From an uncultured Ruminiclostridium sp. (GTDB taxonomy: Bacteria > Bacillota > Clostridia > Oscillospirales > Ruminococcaceae): 58,041 bases of DNA. Positions 34,059 to 43,739 of the stretch are shown in pieces; position 1 is the stretch's first letter, and the number at the start of each line of letters is the position of its first letter. The stretch lies in the NCBI GenBank assembly GCA_934462775.1, contig CAKSIR010000002.1:1-58041 (forward strand), in the 5' to 3' direction. Below the pieces are notes generated by a model, which saw nothing but the letters and a program-made list of their open reading frames with translations, was not told where the DNA came from and ran no database searches. The position numbers and the translations under genes are program-made.

Positions 34059-35015
34059 ATGGAAAAAACTTTTATAGTTGTTGTCTGCGGTCCCACCGCT
34101 TCGGGAAAAACGGGGCTTGCGGTCGAGCTTGCCAAAAGGCTTGACGGAGAGGTAATTTCCGCTGATTCCATGCAGCTTTACACAGGCCTTGATATTGCGT
34201 CCGCAAAGCCTGCAAAGGAGGAAATGCAGGGCATACCTCACCACATGATGGATTTTCTGCCGCCTACGGCTTCTTTTTCCGTGGCGGACTATGTTGAAAT
34301 GGCGAGAAAGAAAATCGCCGAGGTTGCCGCAAGAGGAAAGCTGCCTATAATCGCAGGCGGCACGGGACTTTACATCAACTCGCTTGTGGACAATATCGAG
34401 TTTGATGACACAAGCAGCGACATGGCTTACCGCGATGAGCTGAGAGCGGCTGAAAAGGAAAAAGGCGCGGGGTTTCTGCTTGAAATGCTGAGGGAGGTTG
34501 ACCCCGAAAGCGCCGAAAAGCTTCATGCAAACAATCAGTCAAGAATTATCAGAGCGCTTGAGGTCTACCGTATAAGCGGAAGGAAAATGAGCGATATTCA
34601 GGCTGAAAGCCGAAAAAATCCGTCCCCGTACGAGCCTTGCATGATTGCGCTGAATTACACCGACAGGCAGGATTTGTACGACCGTATAAACAAGCGGGTC
34701 GATATAATGCTTGAGCAGGGGCTTTTAGAGGAGGCAAGAGAGTTTTTCACTCATTCGGATTACGATACCGCCGCTCAGGCGATCGGCTATAAGGAGCTGA
34801 AGCCCTATTTCGACGGAAAAGCAACATTAGAGGAATGCGTCGAGCGTTTAAAGCAGGCGACAAGACACTACGCCAAAAGACAGCTCACTTGGTTTCGCAA
34901 GGACAAGCGTATAAACTGGATAAATGTTGACAAATCGACAAGTTCCGAAGAAATTATTGAAATTGCAGAAAATTTTGTGAAAAGTTATAGCATTTCGGAA
35001 AAAAGTGTGTTATAA
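34059..35015 (+). CDS. miaA: tRNA dimethylallyltransferase MiaA
   Basis: Transfers a dimethylallyl group to A37 of tRNA; MiaB then thiolates it. The 318-residue protein has the P-loop CGPTASGKTGLA and the conserved ISADSMQLYTGLDI, GGTGLYI and RKDKRINWI stretches. Two bases separate it from mutL. Confidence 0.96.
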   Translation: MEKTFIVVVCGPTASGKTGLAVELAKRLDGEVISADSMQLYTGLDIASAKPAKEEMQGIPHHMMDFLPPTASFSVADYVEMARKKIAEVAARGKLPIIAGGTGLYINSLVDNIEFDDTSSDMAYRDELRAAEKEKGAGFLLEMLREVDPESAEKLHANNQSRIIRALEVYRISGRKMSDIQAESRKNPSPYEPCMIALNYTDRQDLYDRINKRVDIMLEQGLLEEAREFFTHSDYDTAAQAIGYKELKPYFDGKATLEECVERLKQATRHYAKRQLTWFRKDKRINWINVDKSTSSEEIIEIAENFVKSYSISEKSVL

Positions 35016-35017
35016 TT
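35009..35017 (+). promoter_or_regulatory. Possible extended -10 promoter for hfq
   Basis: TATAAT at 35012-35017 with TG at 35009-35010 straddles the miaA stop. No convincing -35 is present. It would give hfq its own transcript with a leader of about 80 bases in addition to readthrough. Confidence 0.45.
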
Positions 35018-35103
35018 AGTTATATTTATGGGTGAGCTATTCCATAAGTAAACAGAGAAATAATTATGAGAACAACTTGTTTTTATCAGAAAGGAAGATT
35101 AAC

Positions 35104-35349
35104 ATGGCAAAGGAAATCAAATTACAGGACGTATTTTTAAACCAGGCAAGAAAAGAGCATATTCCTGTTACTATTTATATTACCAACGGATTCCAGTTCA
35201 AGGGAACTGTAAAGGGCTTTGACAACTACACGGTAATCCTTGATACGGACGGAAAGCAGAATCTTATCTACAAGCACGCAATTTCCACAATCACACCATT
35301 AAAGCCTATTTCAATCCTTGACGCATTCGATAAGGAAGACGAAGAATAA
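35104..35349 (+). CDS. hfq: RNA chaperone Hfq
   Basis: An 81-residue Sm-like protein that forms hexameric rings and helps small RNAs pair with mRNAs. Seen: the N-terminal [12 protein letters not shown], Sm1 with [19 protein letters not shown] and Sm2 with IYKHAIST. The tail is short and acidic, as in Firmicutes. The frame opens from 35032, but GAAAGGAAG before 35104 and family alignment fix that start. The miaA-hfq order is conserved in many bacteria. Confidence 0.97.
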   Translation: MAKEIKLQDVFLNQARKEHIPVTIYITNGFQFKGTVKGFDNYTVILDTDGKQNLIYKHAISTITPLKPISILDAFDKEDEE

Positions 35350-35361
35350 AGGAAAGTATAA

Positions 35362-36594
35362 ATGGCAAACACCGACAAAAAAACTGCCTTAACCACAAAG
35401 ATAATCTGGGCGTTATTGGTATTGTTCCTTGTTGTGACCATAGTCGCGCAGCTGGTTATATATTTTTATAATCCCATAACGACCGAGGTAGCCACCTATT
35501 ATAAAAGCTCCCATTCCTATGTTTTCAAGGGCGTCTGCGTCCGTGAGGAGAAAACCGTTACCTATAACGGCTCGGGTGTTATAAGCTACACCCATGAGGA
35601 CGGGGCGAAGCTTGCGAAAAACTCGGTTATTGCAAAGATATACAAAAGTCAGAACGACCTTGCTATCCAGCAGCAGATTGACGAGCTTAACAAGCAGATT
35701 GAAGTGCTTGAGGACGCGCAGAGCCTTGTCGGAACGGACAACTCCCAGCTTGAGGCTTTTTCAAGCCAGATTTACGAAAAGCACTCGCTTCTTATCCAAA
35801 ACATTGACAAGGGCGATTATCAGGCGGCTGCCGACATGAAAAGCGATTTGCTGAATCTTTACAGCAAAAAGCAGATTGTCAAGGGAAACGAAACAAGCTA
35901 CGACGATAAAATCGCTCAGCTGAACAATCAGATTGCAGCGCTGAAGGCGAGAATTTCACAGACTCCCGTGGATATGCAGATAAGCGAGTCGGGATACTTT
36001 GTAAACAATGCCGACGGCTACGAGGTTTCGCTTAACTATGAAACCATGAAAGAGCTTACGGCGGACAATATAAACGACATTATCAAAAACCCCGTTCAGA
36101 ATGTTTCAAGCAATATTATCGGAAAGATCGTTGACGATTATAAATGGCGCTTTATCGGAATCATTGACGCAAATCTGACCGATGTTTATGAGGGCGGAAC
36201 GGTCAACGTCTGCATCGGTTCTTCGACAAATCCGGTGCCTGCCGACGTAATCAGCGTTGAAAAGCAGGAGGACGGAACGAATATTGCAATATTTGAATGT
36301 AACCGTTTCAGTTCGGATTACATAACGGGTCGTGTTGCGCAGTTCAGAATAGTGCTGAACGATTATGTGGGAATAAGAGTTCCCATGGAGGCGGTTCGTT
36401 TTGATGAAGAGGGAAACCGCGGCGTATTCGTTAAATCCGGTGTTGAAATACGGTTCAAGAAAATCGAAATGATCAGTTCGGAAGACGATTATCTGATTGC
36501 TTCGGATACAACCGAGCGTGACGGCTATTTGTCGCTGTATGATAACATTGTTGTTGAGGGAAAGGATTTGTATGATGGAAAAATCATTCTCTGA
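35362..36594 (+). CDS. HlyD-like membrane-anchored periplasmic adaptor protein
   Basis: A 410-residue protein with one N-terminal membrane helix (about residues 13-34). A lipoyl/barrel-like half-motif (GVISYTHEDGAKLAKNSVIA), a coiled-coil hairpin (about 105-200) and a beta-rich C-terminal part follow, the layout of HlyD/membrane-fusion adaptors. No transporter ATPase or permease is adjacent. Related genes lie upstream of yggS and sepF in clostridia, so a role in envelope or division is plausible but unproven. It overlaps the yggS start by 23 bases. Confidence 0.8.
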   Translation: MANTDKKTALTTKIIWALLVLFLVVTIVAQLVIYFYNPITTEVATYYKSSHSYVFKGVCVREEKTVTYNGSGVISYTHEDGAKLAKNSVIAKIYKSQNDLAIQQQIDELNKQIEVLEDAQSLVGTDNSQLEAFSSQIYEKHSLLIQNIDKGDYQAAADMKSDLLNLYSKKQIVKGNETSYDDKIAQLNNQIAALKARISQTPVDMQISESGYFVNNADGYEVSLNYETMKELTADNINDIIKNPVQNVSSNIIGKIVDDYKWRFIGIIDANLTDVYEGGTVNVCIGSSTNPVPADVISVEKQEDGTNIAIFECNRFSSDYITGRVAQFRIVLNDYVGIRVPMEAVRFDEEGNRGVFVKSGVEIRFKKIEMISSEDDYLIASDTTERDGYLSLYDNIVVEGKDLYDGKIIL

Positions 36595-37294
36595 CGAAAT
36601 GAATTTTGAGGCTGTTGAAAAAAATTACCTTGAAATCACCAATAAAATAAATGAAGCAATGAAAAAAGCAGGAAGAACCGACAGCGTCCGCCTTATGGCG
36701 GTAACGAAAACGGTTCCGCCCGCTAAGATAAATTATGCGGTAAAGCTTGGCGCCACACTCCTTGGAGAGAACAGAGTACAGGAATTTTTAGGAAAATGTG
36801 ACGAATATGACAAAAATTCTGAAATTCACTTCATTGGGGGCTTGCAAAATAACAAAGTTAAGTATATAATTGATAAGGTAGCTATGATTCATTCCGTAAA
36901 CAGCCTTAAGCTTGCGGAAGAAATCAGCAAAAGAGCGAAAAGCGCAGGCAGAGTAATGGACATACTTCTTGAGGTGAATATCGGCCTTGAAGAAAGTAAA
37001 AGCGGAATTATGCCTGCGGATTTGCCGCATCTTATTGACGATACAATCAAACTTGACGGAGTGCGTTTGAGGGGGCTTATGGCAATCCCCCCTGTTGATG
37101 TTGACGGAAGCAACAGAAAATACTTTGCCGAAATGGAGAAGCTGTTCAACAATTATAAGGAACAGCTCAAAGGCGGCTCCGATGTTCGGTTTGACACGCT
37201 TTCAATGGGAATGTCAAGGGACTATGCGGAGGCAATTGAATTTGGTTCAACCATAGTGAGAATAGGCAGCTCACTATTCGGATACAGAAAATGA
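36572..37294 (+). CDS. yggS: YggS/YlmE family pyridoxal-phosphate homeostasis protein
   Basis: A 240-residue alanine-racemase-fold protein without racemase activity in the family; it buffers PLP and affects amino-acid pools. The PLP lysine is in MAVTKTVPPAKI, with GENRVQEF and GLMAIPP conserved. The frame runs upstream to 36497, but the tandem ATGs at 36572/36575 follow GAAAGGA. It starts the yggS-sepF-ylmH-divIVA block. Confidence 0.92.
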   Translation: MMEKSFSDEMNFEAVEKNYLEITNKINEAMKKAGRTDSVRLMAVTKTVPPAKINYAVKLGATLLGENRVQEFLGKCDEYDKNSEIHFIGGLQNNKVKYIIDKVAMIHSVNSLKLAEEISKRAKSAGRVMDILLEVNIGLEESKSGIMPADLPHLIDDTIKLDGVRLRGLMAIPPVDVDGSNRKYFAEMEKLFNNYKEQLKGGSDVRFDTLSMGMSRDYAEAIEFGSTIVRIGSSLFGYRK

Positions 37295-37308
37295 GTGGAG
37301 GAAAGACA

Positions 37309-37746
37309 ATGAGCATATCTGATATATTCAAGAGAGTAGCAGGTACTTACGACGGTCAGGACGAGGAGTACGAGGAAGACGTTACAGAACCTGTACAGTC
37401 GCAGTTCAGCGACGATTATAGCGTTCGTTCTTCATCAAAGAGCAATAAGATTTTAAGTATTCCCGCAACAACACACCTTCAGGTTATTGTTGTAAAGCCT
37501 GAAAGAATCAACGAGGCACCTGAAATCGCCGACCACTTTAAGGATAAGAAAACAGTTGTACTTAACCTTGACAATACAAACAAGAACGTTGCAAACAGAC
37601 TGCTTGACTTTTTAGGCGGAGTCGCTTACGCAATGGACGGCGAACTCAAGCGCATTGCAAACACAACTTACATCATTGTTCCGCGCAATGTTGACATTTC
37701 AGGCGATATGATTGAGGAGCTTGGCAGCAACGCTGATTTTAACTGA
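37309..37746 (+). CDS. sepF: Cell division protein SepF
   Basis: A 145-residue FtsZ-binding protein that anchors the Z-ring to the membrane. It begins with a short amphipathic helix (SISDIFKRV), then an acidic linker (about 20-50) and the SepF fold with VVLNLDNTNKNVANRLLDFL. The frame opens at 37291; GGAGGAAAG before 37309 fixes the start. It shares one base with the ylmH start. Confidence 0.93.
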   Translation: MSISDIFKRVAGTYDGQDEEYEEDVTEPVQSQFSDDYSVRSSSKSNKILSIPATTHLQVIVVKPERINEAPEIADHFKDKKTVVLNLDNTNKNVANRLLDFLGGVAYAMDGELKRIANTTYIIVPRNVDISGDMIEELGSNADFN

Positions 37747-38492
37747 TGAACCTTAAGCTTTCGGACGAGGAAAGGGCTTTTGAGCGCAGAATATCCGATA
37801 TGATCGACTTGTCGGAGCGGCACTACTGCACAAAATATTCGACTTTTCTCAATGAACGTGAGCAGCTTATCGCAGAAAACGCAGCCAGATCCGCAGGGGC
37901 GGAGTATGCCCTTTTCGGAGGCTACGATGGCGCTGTGCGAAAGGCTATAGGCATAGGCGGATACAGCCGCAATGAGGAGGACTTCCCGATTAAGGCGGTC
38001 ACTTTCACGTTCAGAAAGGCAGACACACTGTCCCACAGAGATTTTCTCGGCGCGCTGATGTCAATGAATATCAAGCGCGAGCTTATCGGCGACATTCTCA
38101 CAGGCGAGGGGTACGGTATAGTTTTCTGTACAGACACTGCGCAGCAGCTTATGCTTGATGAAATAACAAAGGTAGGGCGCGTGGGCGTAACGGCTGAGGC
38201 AGGGATTCATGCGGAAATTCCCGAAAGCAGGTCTGCGGAAATAAGCGGAATTGTTTCGTCCCTGCGGGCGGACAGCGTTGCAACGATAGTCACAGGGCTT
38301 AGCCGTGAAAAGGCGGCGCTGCTGATTAAGTCGGGTAAAATGCAGGTGAACTGCATAGAGTGCGATGTAAGCGCAGCCGTTTCCGAGGGTGACAGGATAA
38401 CCATAAACGGATTTGGAAAATTTATCCTTGACGACGCAGGCAGTATAACAAAAAAAGGCAGGATTCATATAAGGCTTAGGAAATTTATTTGA
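37746..38492 (+). CDS. ylmH: YlmH-type S4-domain RNA-binding protein
   Basis: A 248-residue protein with an N-terminal fold (about 1-165) and a C-terminal S4 RNA-binding domain (about 175-245, with KSGKMQVNCIECDVSAAVSEGD). B. subtilis YlmH binds ribosomal complexes and helps with stalled or peptidyl-tRNA-bearing subunits. It is coupled to sepF by TGATG. The usual ylmG between sepF and ylmH is absent here. Confidence 0.92.
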   Translation: MNLKLSDEERAFERRISDMIDLSERHYCTKYSTFLNEREQLIAENAARSAGAEYALFGGYDGAVRKAIGIGGYSRNEEDFPIKAVTFTFRKADTLSHRDFLGALMSMNIKRELIGDILTGEGYGIVFCTDTAQQLMLDEITKVGRVGVTAEAGIHAEIPESRSAEISGIVSSLRADSVATIVTGLSREKAALLIKSGKMQVNCIECDVSAAVSEGDRITINGFGKFILDDAGSITKKGRIHIRLRKFI

Positions 38493-38503
38493 CGGGGGTT
38501 ATC

Positions 38504-39412
38504 ATGAACGCAAAAGAGATTATGGACAAGAAGTTCGACAAGGGCTTTAATGGCTATAAAATGGACGATGTTGACGAATTTTTAAGGGATATTTCCATTG
38601 AATTCACACAGCTGCAAAAGGAAAACAGCGACCTTGAGAAAAAGCTTGAGGTGTTGGCTGATAAAATTCGTGAATACCGTGAGGACGAGGACGCTATTAA
38701 GGACGCTCTCTTAGGCGCTCAGAAGCAGAGCAAGGAGCTGCTTGCCGAAACGCAGGAAAAGGCTGATAAAATCCTTGCCGAGGCAAAGGAAAAGGCTGCC
38801 AAGACAATTAAGGACGCCGAGGACGGAATCGTATCCAAAAAGGAAGAGGCGAAGAAGATTATCGACAGCGCCAACGCCGAAAAGTCACGCATAATCAGCG
38901 AGGCGAAGGCAAAGGCTGACGAAATGCATAACGATATGATTCGCCAGAATGAAAAGGACGCTGCAATACTCGCCCGTACCCGCGATGAATCAAAGAAGTT
39001 CACTGCGCTTGTGCTTGCCGCTTATGAGAAGCACATTGAGGAAATAAAGAACATTCCGTCTAAGTTTGAGAACGAATTCGTAAAGACCGCAAAGGCTGCT
39101 CCTGTTCCGCCTGTAAAGGCTGCCGAACCGGTTAAGCCTGTTGAACAGCCAAAGCCTGTCGAGCCGCCAAAGGCTGCGGAGGAACCGAAGCCCGAGCCTG
39201 TAAAGGAAGAACCTAAGGCAGAGGAAATCGAAACAACCAAATCCGAAGTGCTTGTAGGCGCAACCACCGAGCTTGCATTCCAGCCTGTTTTTGAGGAAGC
39301 TGACGAGGACGAAGAGGTTGAAGATTTCACAGAGAACAAAAAGGACGACCTTTTCTTTGAAAAACCGCAGAAAAAAGCCCATGAAAAGCTTGAATTCGGG
39401 AAAAATAAATAA
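38504..39412 (+). CDS. divIVA: DivIVA cell-polarity protein
   Basis: A 302-residue DivIVA that recognises curved membrane at poles and septa. The membrane-binding N-terminus (NGYKMDDVDEFLRDI) is followed by long coiled coils (about 35-185) and a Pro/Lys/Glu/Val-rich, repeat-like tail (about 200-255), then an acidic end. The tail is longer than in B. subtilis (164 residues) and may bind partners. The frame opens at 38489; GGGGG before 38504 supports the chosen start. Confidence 0.93.
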   Translation: MNAKEIMDKKFDKGFNGYKMDDVDEFLRDISIEFTQLQKENSDLEKKLEVLADKIREYREDEDAIKDALLGAQKQSKELLAETQEKADKILAEAKEKAAKTIKDAEDGIVSKKEEAKKIIDSANAEKSRIISEAKAKADEMHNDMIRQNEKDAAILARTRDESKKFTALVLAAYEKHIEEIKNIPSKFENEFVKTAKAAPVPPVKAAEPVKPVEQPKPVEPPKAAEEPKPEPVKEEPKAEEIETTKSEVLVGATTELAFQPVFEEADEDEEVEDFTENKKDDLFFEKPQKKAHEKLEFGKNK

Positions 39413-39441
39413 GAAATAGAAAAAAGAGGAGATATACAAAA

Positions 39442-42246
39442 ATGGCACAGGATTTTAACGAAACCCTAAATCTACCGCAGACCGACTACCCTATGAGAGG
39501 TAATCTTCCTGCACGCGAGCCAAAATGGCTTGAGGACTGGGAAGCAGCTGAGGTTTACTATGAGCTTCAGAAGAAGAACAAGGGTCTGCCTAAGTACATT
39601 CTGCATGACGGCCCTCCGTATGCAAACGGCGATATTCACATGGGTACTGCCCTAAATAAGATTTTAAAGGATATTATCGTAAAATATAAGGCAATGACAG
39701 GCTACCAGGCTACCTATGTACCCGGTTGGGACTGCCATGGTCTGCCTATTGAATTAAAGGCGCTTAAGGCAATGGGCGTTGAAAACGGCTCAATCGACAC
39801 GGTTACACTCCGTAAGCAGTGCCGCGAGTTCGCTATTTCCTGCCTTGACAGCCAGAAGGCTCAGTTCAAGCGTTTAGGCGTATGGGGCGACTTCAACGAC
39901 CCGTACCTGACAATCAAGCCTGAATTTGAAGCTAAGCAGGTTGAAGTATTCGGCAAAATGTTCAGCAAGGGACTTATGTACAAGGGCTTAAAGCCTGTTT
40001 ACTGGTGCGCAGACTGCAACACTGCCCTTGCGGAAGCCGAAATCGAATATCAAGACGACGAGTGCTACTCAATTTATGTAAAGTTTGCAATCACAGACAG
40101 CAAGGGCAAGTTCGACGATTTAGGCATCGACCTGTCTAAGGCTTACGCCGTAATCTGGACAACAACAACATGGACGCTGCCCGGCAACCTTGCAATCTGT
40201 CTTGGCCCTAACTACGAATACACATTCGTTAAGGTTGAGGACGAGGACAGCAAGTCCTACGGTCAGTATCTGTTAATGGCAACCGAGCTTGTTTCCACAG
40301 TTATGGAAGCAACAGGCATTAAGAAATACTCAACAATCGGCTCTTTCACGGGCAAGGAGCTTGAGCTTATCGAAACCGCTCACCCGTTCCTGCCGAGAAA
40401 GTCACCTATCATTGTTGGCGACCATGTAACTCTTGACAGCGGTACAGGCTGCGTTCATACGGCTCCTGGCTTCGGTCTTGAGGACTTTGAGGTCTGCAAC
40501 AGCTACAAGGGAATGTTCGATATTGTCGTTCCTGTTGACAGCAAGGGCGTTCTTACAGAAGAAGCAGGCGAATTTGCAGGTCTTACAACAAATGACGCAA
40601 ACAAGAAAATCGCTGCAAAGCTTGAGGAAATCAACGCTCTGCTTGCAATTCAGAAGATTGTTCACCCATATCCGCACTGCTGGAGATGCCACAAGCCAAT
40701 CATTTACCGTGCAACAGAACAGTGGTTCTGCTCAGTTGACAAGTTCGCTGACGACGCGGTAAAGGCAATTGAAGAAGTAAAGTGGATTCCTGCCTGGGGC
40801 GAGGACAGAATCAAGAACATGGTTCGCGACAGAAGCGACTGGTGTATTTCCCGTCAGCGCCGCTGGGGCGTTCCGATTCCTGTTGTTTATTGCAAGGACT
40901 GCGGCAAGCCGATCTGCAACGAAACAACAATTAAGGCTATTTCCGATATGTTCAGAGCAGAAAGCTCTGACGCCTGGTATGCAAAGGAACCTGCCGAATT
41001 CCTGCCTGCTGACTTCAAGTGCGAATGCGGCTGCGGCGAATTCACAAAGGAAATGGATATTTTCGACGTATGGTTTGACTCAGGCTCAACATGGGCAGCC
41101 GTTCTTGAAGAACGTGACGACCTTGAATATCCTGCCGATATGTACCTTGAGGGCTGCGACCAGTACAGAGGCTGGTTCCAGTCGTCGCTGCTCACAAGCG
41201 TTGCCTGCAACGGTCACGCTCCTTATAAATCAGTCTGCACACACGGCTGGATTGTTGACGGCAAGGGCGAAAAAATGTCAAAGTCCAAGGGCAACTTTAT
41301 CGTTCCTGAGGAGGTTATCAAGCAGTACGGCGCGGACGTGCTCCGTCTTTGGGTAACATCCCTTGACTACCACAGCGACATCAGAGTTTCTCAGGAAATG
41401 CTGAAGCAGCTGTCCGAAACTTACAGAAAAATCAGAAACACAGCAAGATATATGCTTGGCAACCTCTGCAACGGCAAGGGCTTTAATCCAGATACGGATA
41501 TGGTATCCCTTGACAAGCTTACAGACCTTGACAAGTGGGCGCTTGCGCAGTATGACAAGCTCATTGAAAAAGTGACAGCTTCCTACGAGGCAATGGATTA
41601 CTACCTTGCATATCATGCAATCAACTCGTTCTGCGTTGTTGATATGTCCAGCTTCTACCTTGATATTATCAAGGACAGACTGTACTGTGAAAAGGAAGAC
41701 GGCGAGAACAGACGTGCAGCTCAGACAGCAATGTACATCATTCTCAGCGGTCTTACAAGACTGGTTGCTCCTATCCTTTCATTTACAGCTGACGAAATCT
41801 GGAAGTCAATGCCGCACGGCAAGGACGATGATATGAGAAGCGTTATCTTTAACAAGATGCCTGAAAAGACGGGCGTTTCAATCAGCGACGAATTTAATGC
41901 TAAGTGGACAAAGATTCATGCAATCCGTGACGATGTTCTTACAGCTCTTGAGCAGAAGCGTAACGAAAAGGTAATCGGCAAATCCCTCGAAGCAAAGGTT
42001 ACGCTTTATACACAGGACGATTTATCCGACATTATGCCTGAGCTTGCAAAGGCGTTCATCGTTTCACAGGTTGAAACAGGCGAAGGCACAGGCGAGTTTG
42101 CAGGAAACGTTGAAGGTCTTACAATTTCTGTTGCAAAGGCGGAGGGCGAGAAGTGCGAACGCTGCTGGACATACACAACAGACGTTGGCTCTGACAGGGA
42201 ATATCCTACGCTCTGCGCAAGATGTGCAGCTGTACTGAAAGCATAA
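39442..42246 (+). CDS. ileS: Isoleucyl-tRNA synthetase
   Basis: A 934-residue class Ia synthetase charging tRNA-Ile, with the editing (CP1) domain (about 195-400), GEKMSKSKGN and the C-terminal zinc site CERCW...CARC. The HIGH signature reads HMGT (NGDIHMGTALNKI), the last His being Thr. Codon use favours a narrower set than neighbouring genes, as in highly expressed genes. AGAGGAGA precedes the ATG. No T-box leader fits in the 29-base gap from divIVA. Confidence 0.97.
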   Translation: MAQDFNETLNLPQTDYPMRGNLPAREPKWLEDWEAAEVYYELQKKNKGLPKYILHDGPPYANGDIHMGTALNKILKDIIVKYKAMTGYQATYVPGWDCHGLPIELKALKAMGVENGSIDTVTLRKQCREFAISCLDSQKAQFKRLGVWGDFNDPYLTIKPEFEAKQVEVFGKMFSKGLMYKGLKPVYWCADCNTALAEAEIEYQDDECYSIYVKFAITDSKGKFDDLGIDLSKAYAVIWTTTTWTLPGNLAICLGPNYEYTFVKVEDEDSKSYGQYLLMATELVSTVMEATGIKKYSTIGSFTGKELELIETAHPFLPRKSPIIVGDHVTLDSGTGCVHTAPGFGLEDFEVCNSYKGMFDIVVPVDSKGVLTEEAGEFAGLTTNDANKKIAAKLEEINALLAIQKIVHPYPHCWRCHKPIIYRATEQWFCSVDKFADDAVKAIEEVKWIPAWGEDRIKNMVRDRSDWCISRQRRWGVPIPVVYCKDCGKPICNETTIKAISDMFRAESSDAWYAKEPAEFLPADFKCECGCGEFTKEMDIFDVWFDSGSTWAAVLEERDDLEYPADMYLEGCDQYRGWFQSSLLTSVACNGHAPYKSVCTHGWIVDGKGEKMSKSKGNFIVPEEVIKQYGADVLRLWVTSLDYHSDIRVSQEMLKQLSETYRKIRNTARYMLGNLCNGKGFNPDTDMVSLDKLTDLDKWALAQYDKLIEKVTASYEAMDYYLAYHAINSFCVVDMSSFYLDIIKDRLYCEKEDGENRRAAQTAMYIILSGLTRLVAPILSFTADEIWKSMPHGKDDDMRSVIFNKMPEKTGVSISDEFNAKWTKIHAIRDDVLTALEQKRNEKVIGKSLEAKVTLYTQDDLSDIMPELAKAFIVSQVETGEGTGEFAGNVEGLTISVAKAEGEKCERCWTYTTDVGSDREYPTLCARCAAVLKA

Positions 42247-42316
42247 AAATTGATTATAACGACGGAGCTGTGCAGTTATGTATGGCTCTGTTGCTATGTA
42301 AAGAACTGGAGAATTT

Positions 42317-42844
42317 ATGACATATATTGCTCTTTTGGCGGCTCTTGCGCTGGTGGGAATCGACCAGCTGACCAAATGGCTGGCGGTTTCAATGCTGAAA
42401 CCGGTGGGTTCGGTTAATCTTATCTCAATTGGCGGCAAGGAATGGCTGAATCTAACTTATGTTGAAAACACAGGCGCGGCGTTCAGTATCCTCGAGGGAA
42501 AGCAGATTTTCCTTATTGTTATCACATCTGTTGTAATTGCGGCGATGATTGTGATGCTGCTTACCAAGCGCGTAAAAAGCAAGCCTGTTATGTGGTCGAT
42601 CGCACTTATTATCGCAGGCGGAATAGGCAATCTCATCGACCGTATTTTCAACGGTTACGTTGTGGATTTTGTTGACGTAAGAATTATCAAGTTTGCAGTA
42701 TTTAACTTTGCGGATATATGCGCGGTTGTTGGCGCGGTTCTGTTAATCCTGTTCATTATAATCGACGAAGTGAAGTCGGCTGCCGCAAAGAAAAAAACAG
42801 GCGGAGATGAAGCCGACTCGGACAAAACCAATGAGCAGGTTTGA
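42317..42844 (+). CDS. lspA: Lipoprotein signal peptidase LspA
   Basis: A 175-residue four-helix membrane aspartyl protease that cleaves prolipoprotein signal peptides after lipidation. Catalytic aspartates lie in GNLIDRIFNGYVVDFVDV and FNFADICAVVG, with NTGAAFS upstream. It would process the lipobox of the clostripain-like protein in this window. The last 14 bases overlap rluD. A 70-base gap before it holds no clear promoter. Confidence 0.95.
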   Translation: MTYIALLAALALVGIDQLTKWLAVSMLKPVGSVNLISIGGKEWLNLTYVENTGAAFSILEGKQIFLIVITSVVIAAMIVMLLTKRVKSKPVMWSIALIIAGGIGNLIDRIFNGYVVDFVDVRIIKFAVFNFADICAVVGAVLLILFIIIDEVKSAAAKKKTGGDEADSDKTNEQV

Positions 42845-43739
42845 GTTTACAGCCGAGGCAAGCGGCGACAGACTGGACAAATTCCTTGCGGAAGCGGTAG
42901 GCGAATCCCTGACGAGGACGGCTGCGGCAAATCACATTGAAAGCGGCGCGGCGCTTGTGAACGGGAAAACCGCTGCGAAAAATTACAAGGTGAAAGCGGG
43001 GGACAGCATCGTTCTTGAAATTCCCGAGGCGGCTGAGGTTGACATTCTTCCTGAGAATATTCCGCTTGACATCGTGTACGAGGATAAGGATTTACTTGTT
43101 GTGAACAAGCCTAAGGGAATGGTTGTTCACCCCGCTCCCGGACACTATTCCGGCACACTTGTAAACGCGCTTATGTATCACTGCAAGGACAGCCTTTCGG
43201 GCATAAACGGCGAGATTCGCCCAGGAATTGTTCACAGAATCGACAAGGACACAAGCGGGCTGCTGATGGTTGCAAAGAACGATTTCGCTCATCAGGGGCT
43301 TGCTGCACAGATTAAGGAACACAGCTTTACAAGGGAATATGAGTGCGTGGTAAACGGCGCGGTGAAAGAGGACGGAACGGTCAGCGCTCCAATCGGCAGG
43401 CATAAAACCGACCGCAAGAAAATGTGCGTTACCGAGCAAAACTCACGCGAAGCGGTTACGCACTACAAGGTTATAGAAAATCTCGGAAATTACACGCATT
43501 TGAAATGTATTCTCGAAACAGGCAGAACGCATCAGATACGCGTTCACATGAGCTACATCGGACATCCCATTGCTGGGGACGAGGTTTACGGAAACGGAAA
43601 GCCGAAGTGGCTCTGCGGGCAGTGTCTTCACGCGAAGAAAATCGGGTTTGTACACCCTGCAACAGGGGAATACATGGAGTTTGACAGCGAACTTCCCGAC
43701 TATTTTCAGAAGTTTCTGCAAAGCATAAGGAGAGGCTAA
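42831..43739 (+). CDS. rluD: RluD-type 23S rRNA pseudouridine synthase
   Basis: A 302-residue RluA/RluD-family enzyme: an S4 domain (about 1-70) and the catalytic domain with Asp in HRIDKDTSGLLMVAK. RluD makes pseudouridines in helix 69; the RluD branch is favoured by the S4 domain and by the lspA neighbour (the B. subtilis lspA-rluD order). The frame opens at 42807; alignment with relatives places the start at 42831, although no strong ribosome site precedes it. Confidence 0.92.
   Translation: MSRFEFTAEASGDRLDKFLAEAVGESLTRTAAANHIESGAALVNGKTAAKNYKVKAGDSIVLEIPEAAEVDILPENIPLDIVYEDKDLLVVNKPKGMVVHPAPGHYSGTLVNALMYHCKDSLSGINGEIRPGIVHRIDKDTSGLLMVAKNDFAHQGLAAQIKEHSFTREYECVVNGAVKEDGTVSAPIGRHKTDRKKMCVTEQNSREAVTHYKVIENLGNYTHLKCILETGRTHQIRVHMSYIGHPIAGDEVYGNGKPKWLCGQCLHAKKIGFVHPATGEYMEFDSELPDYFQKFLQSIRRG

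Noticed and set aside
39413..39441. T-box leader controlling ileS
   Set aside because: Only 29 bases separate divIVA and ileS, too short for a T-box.
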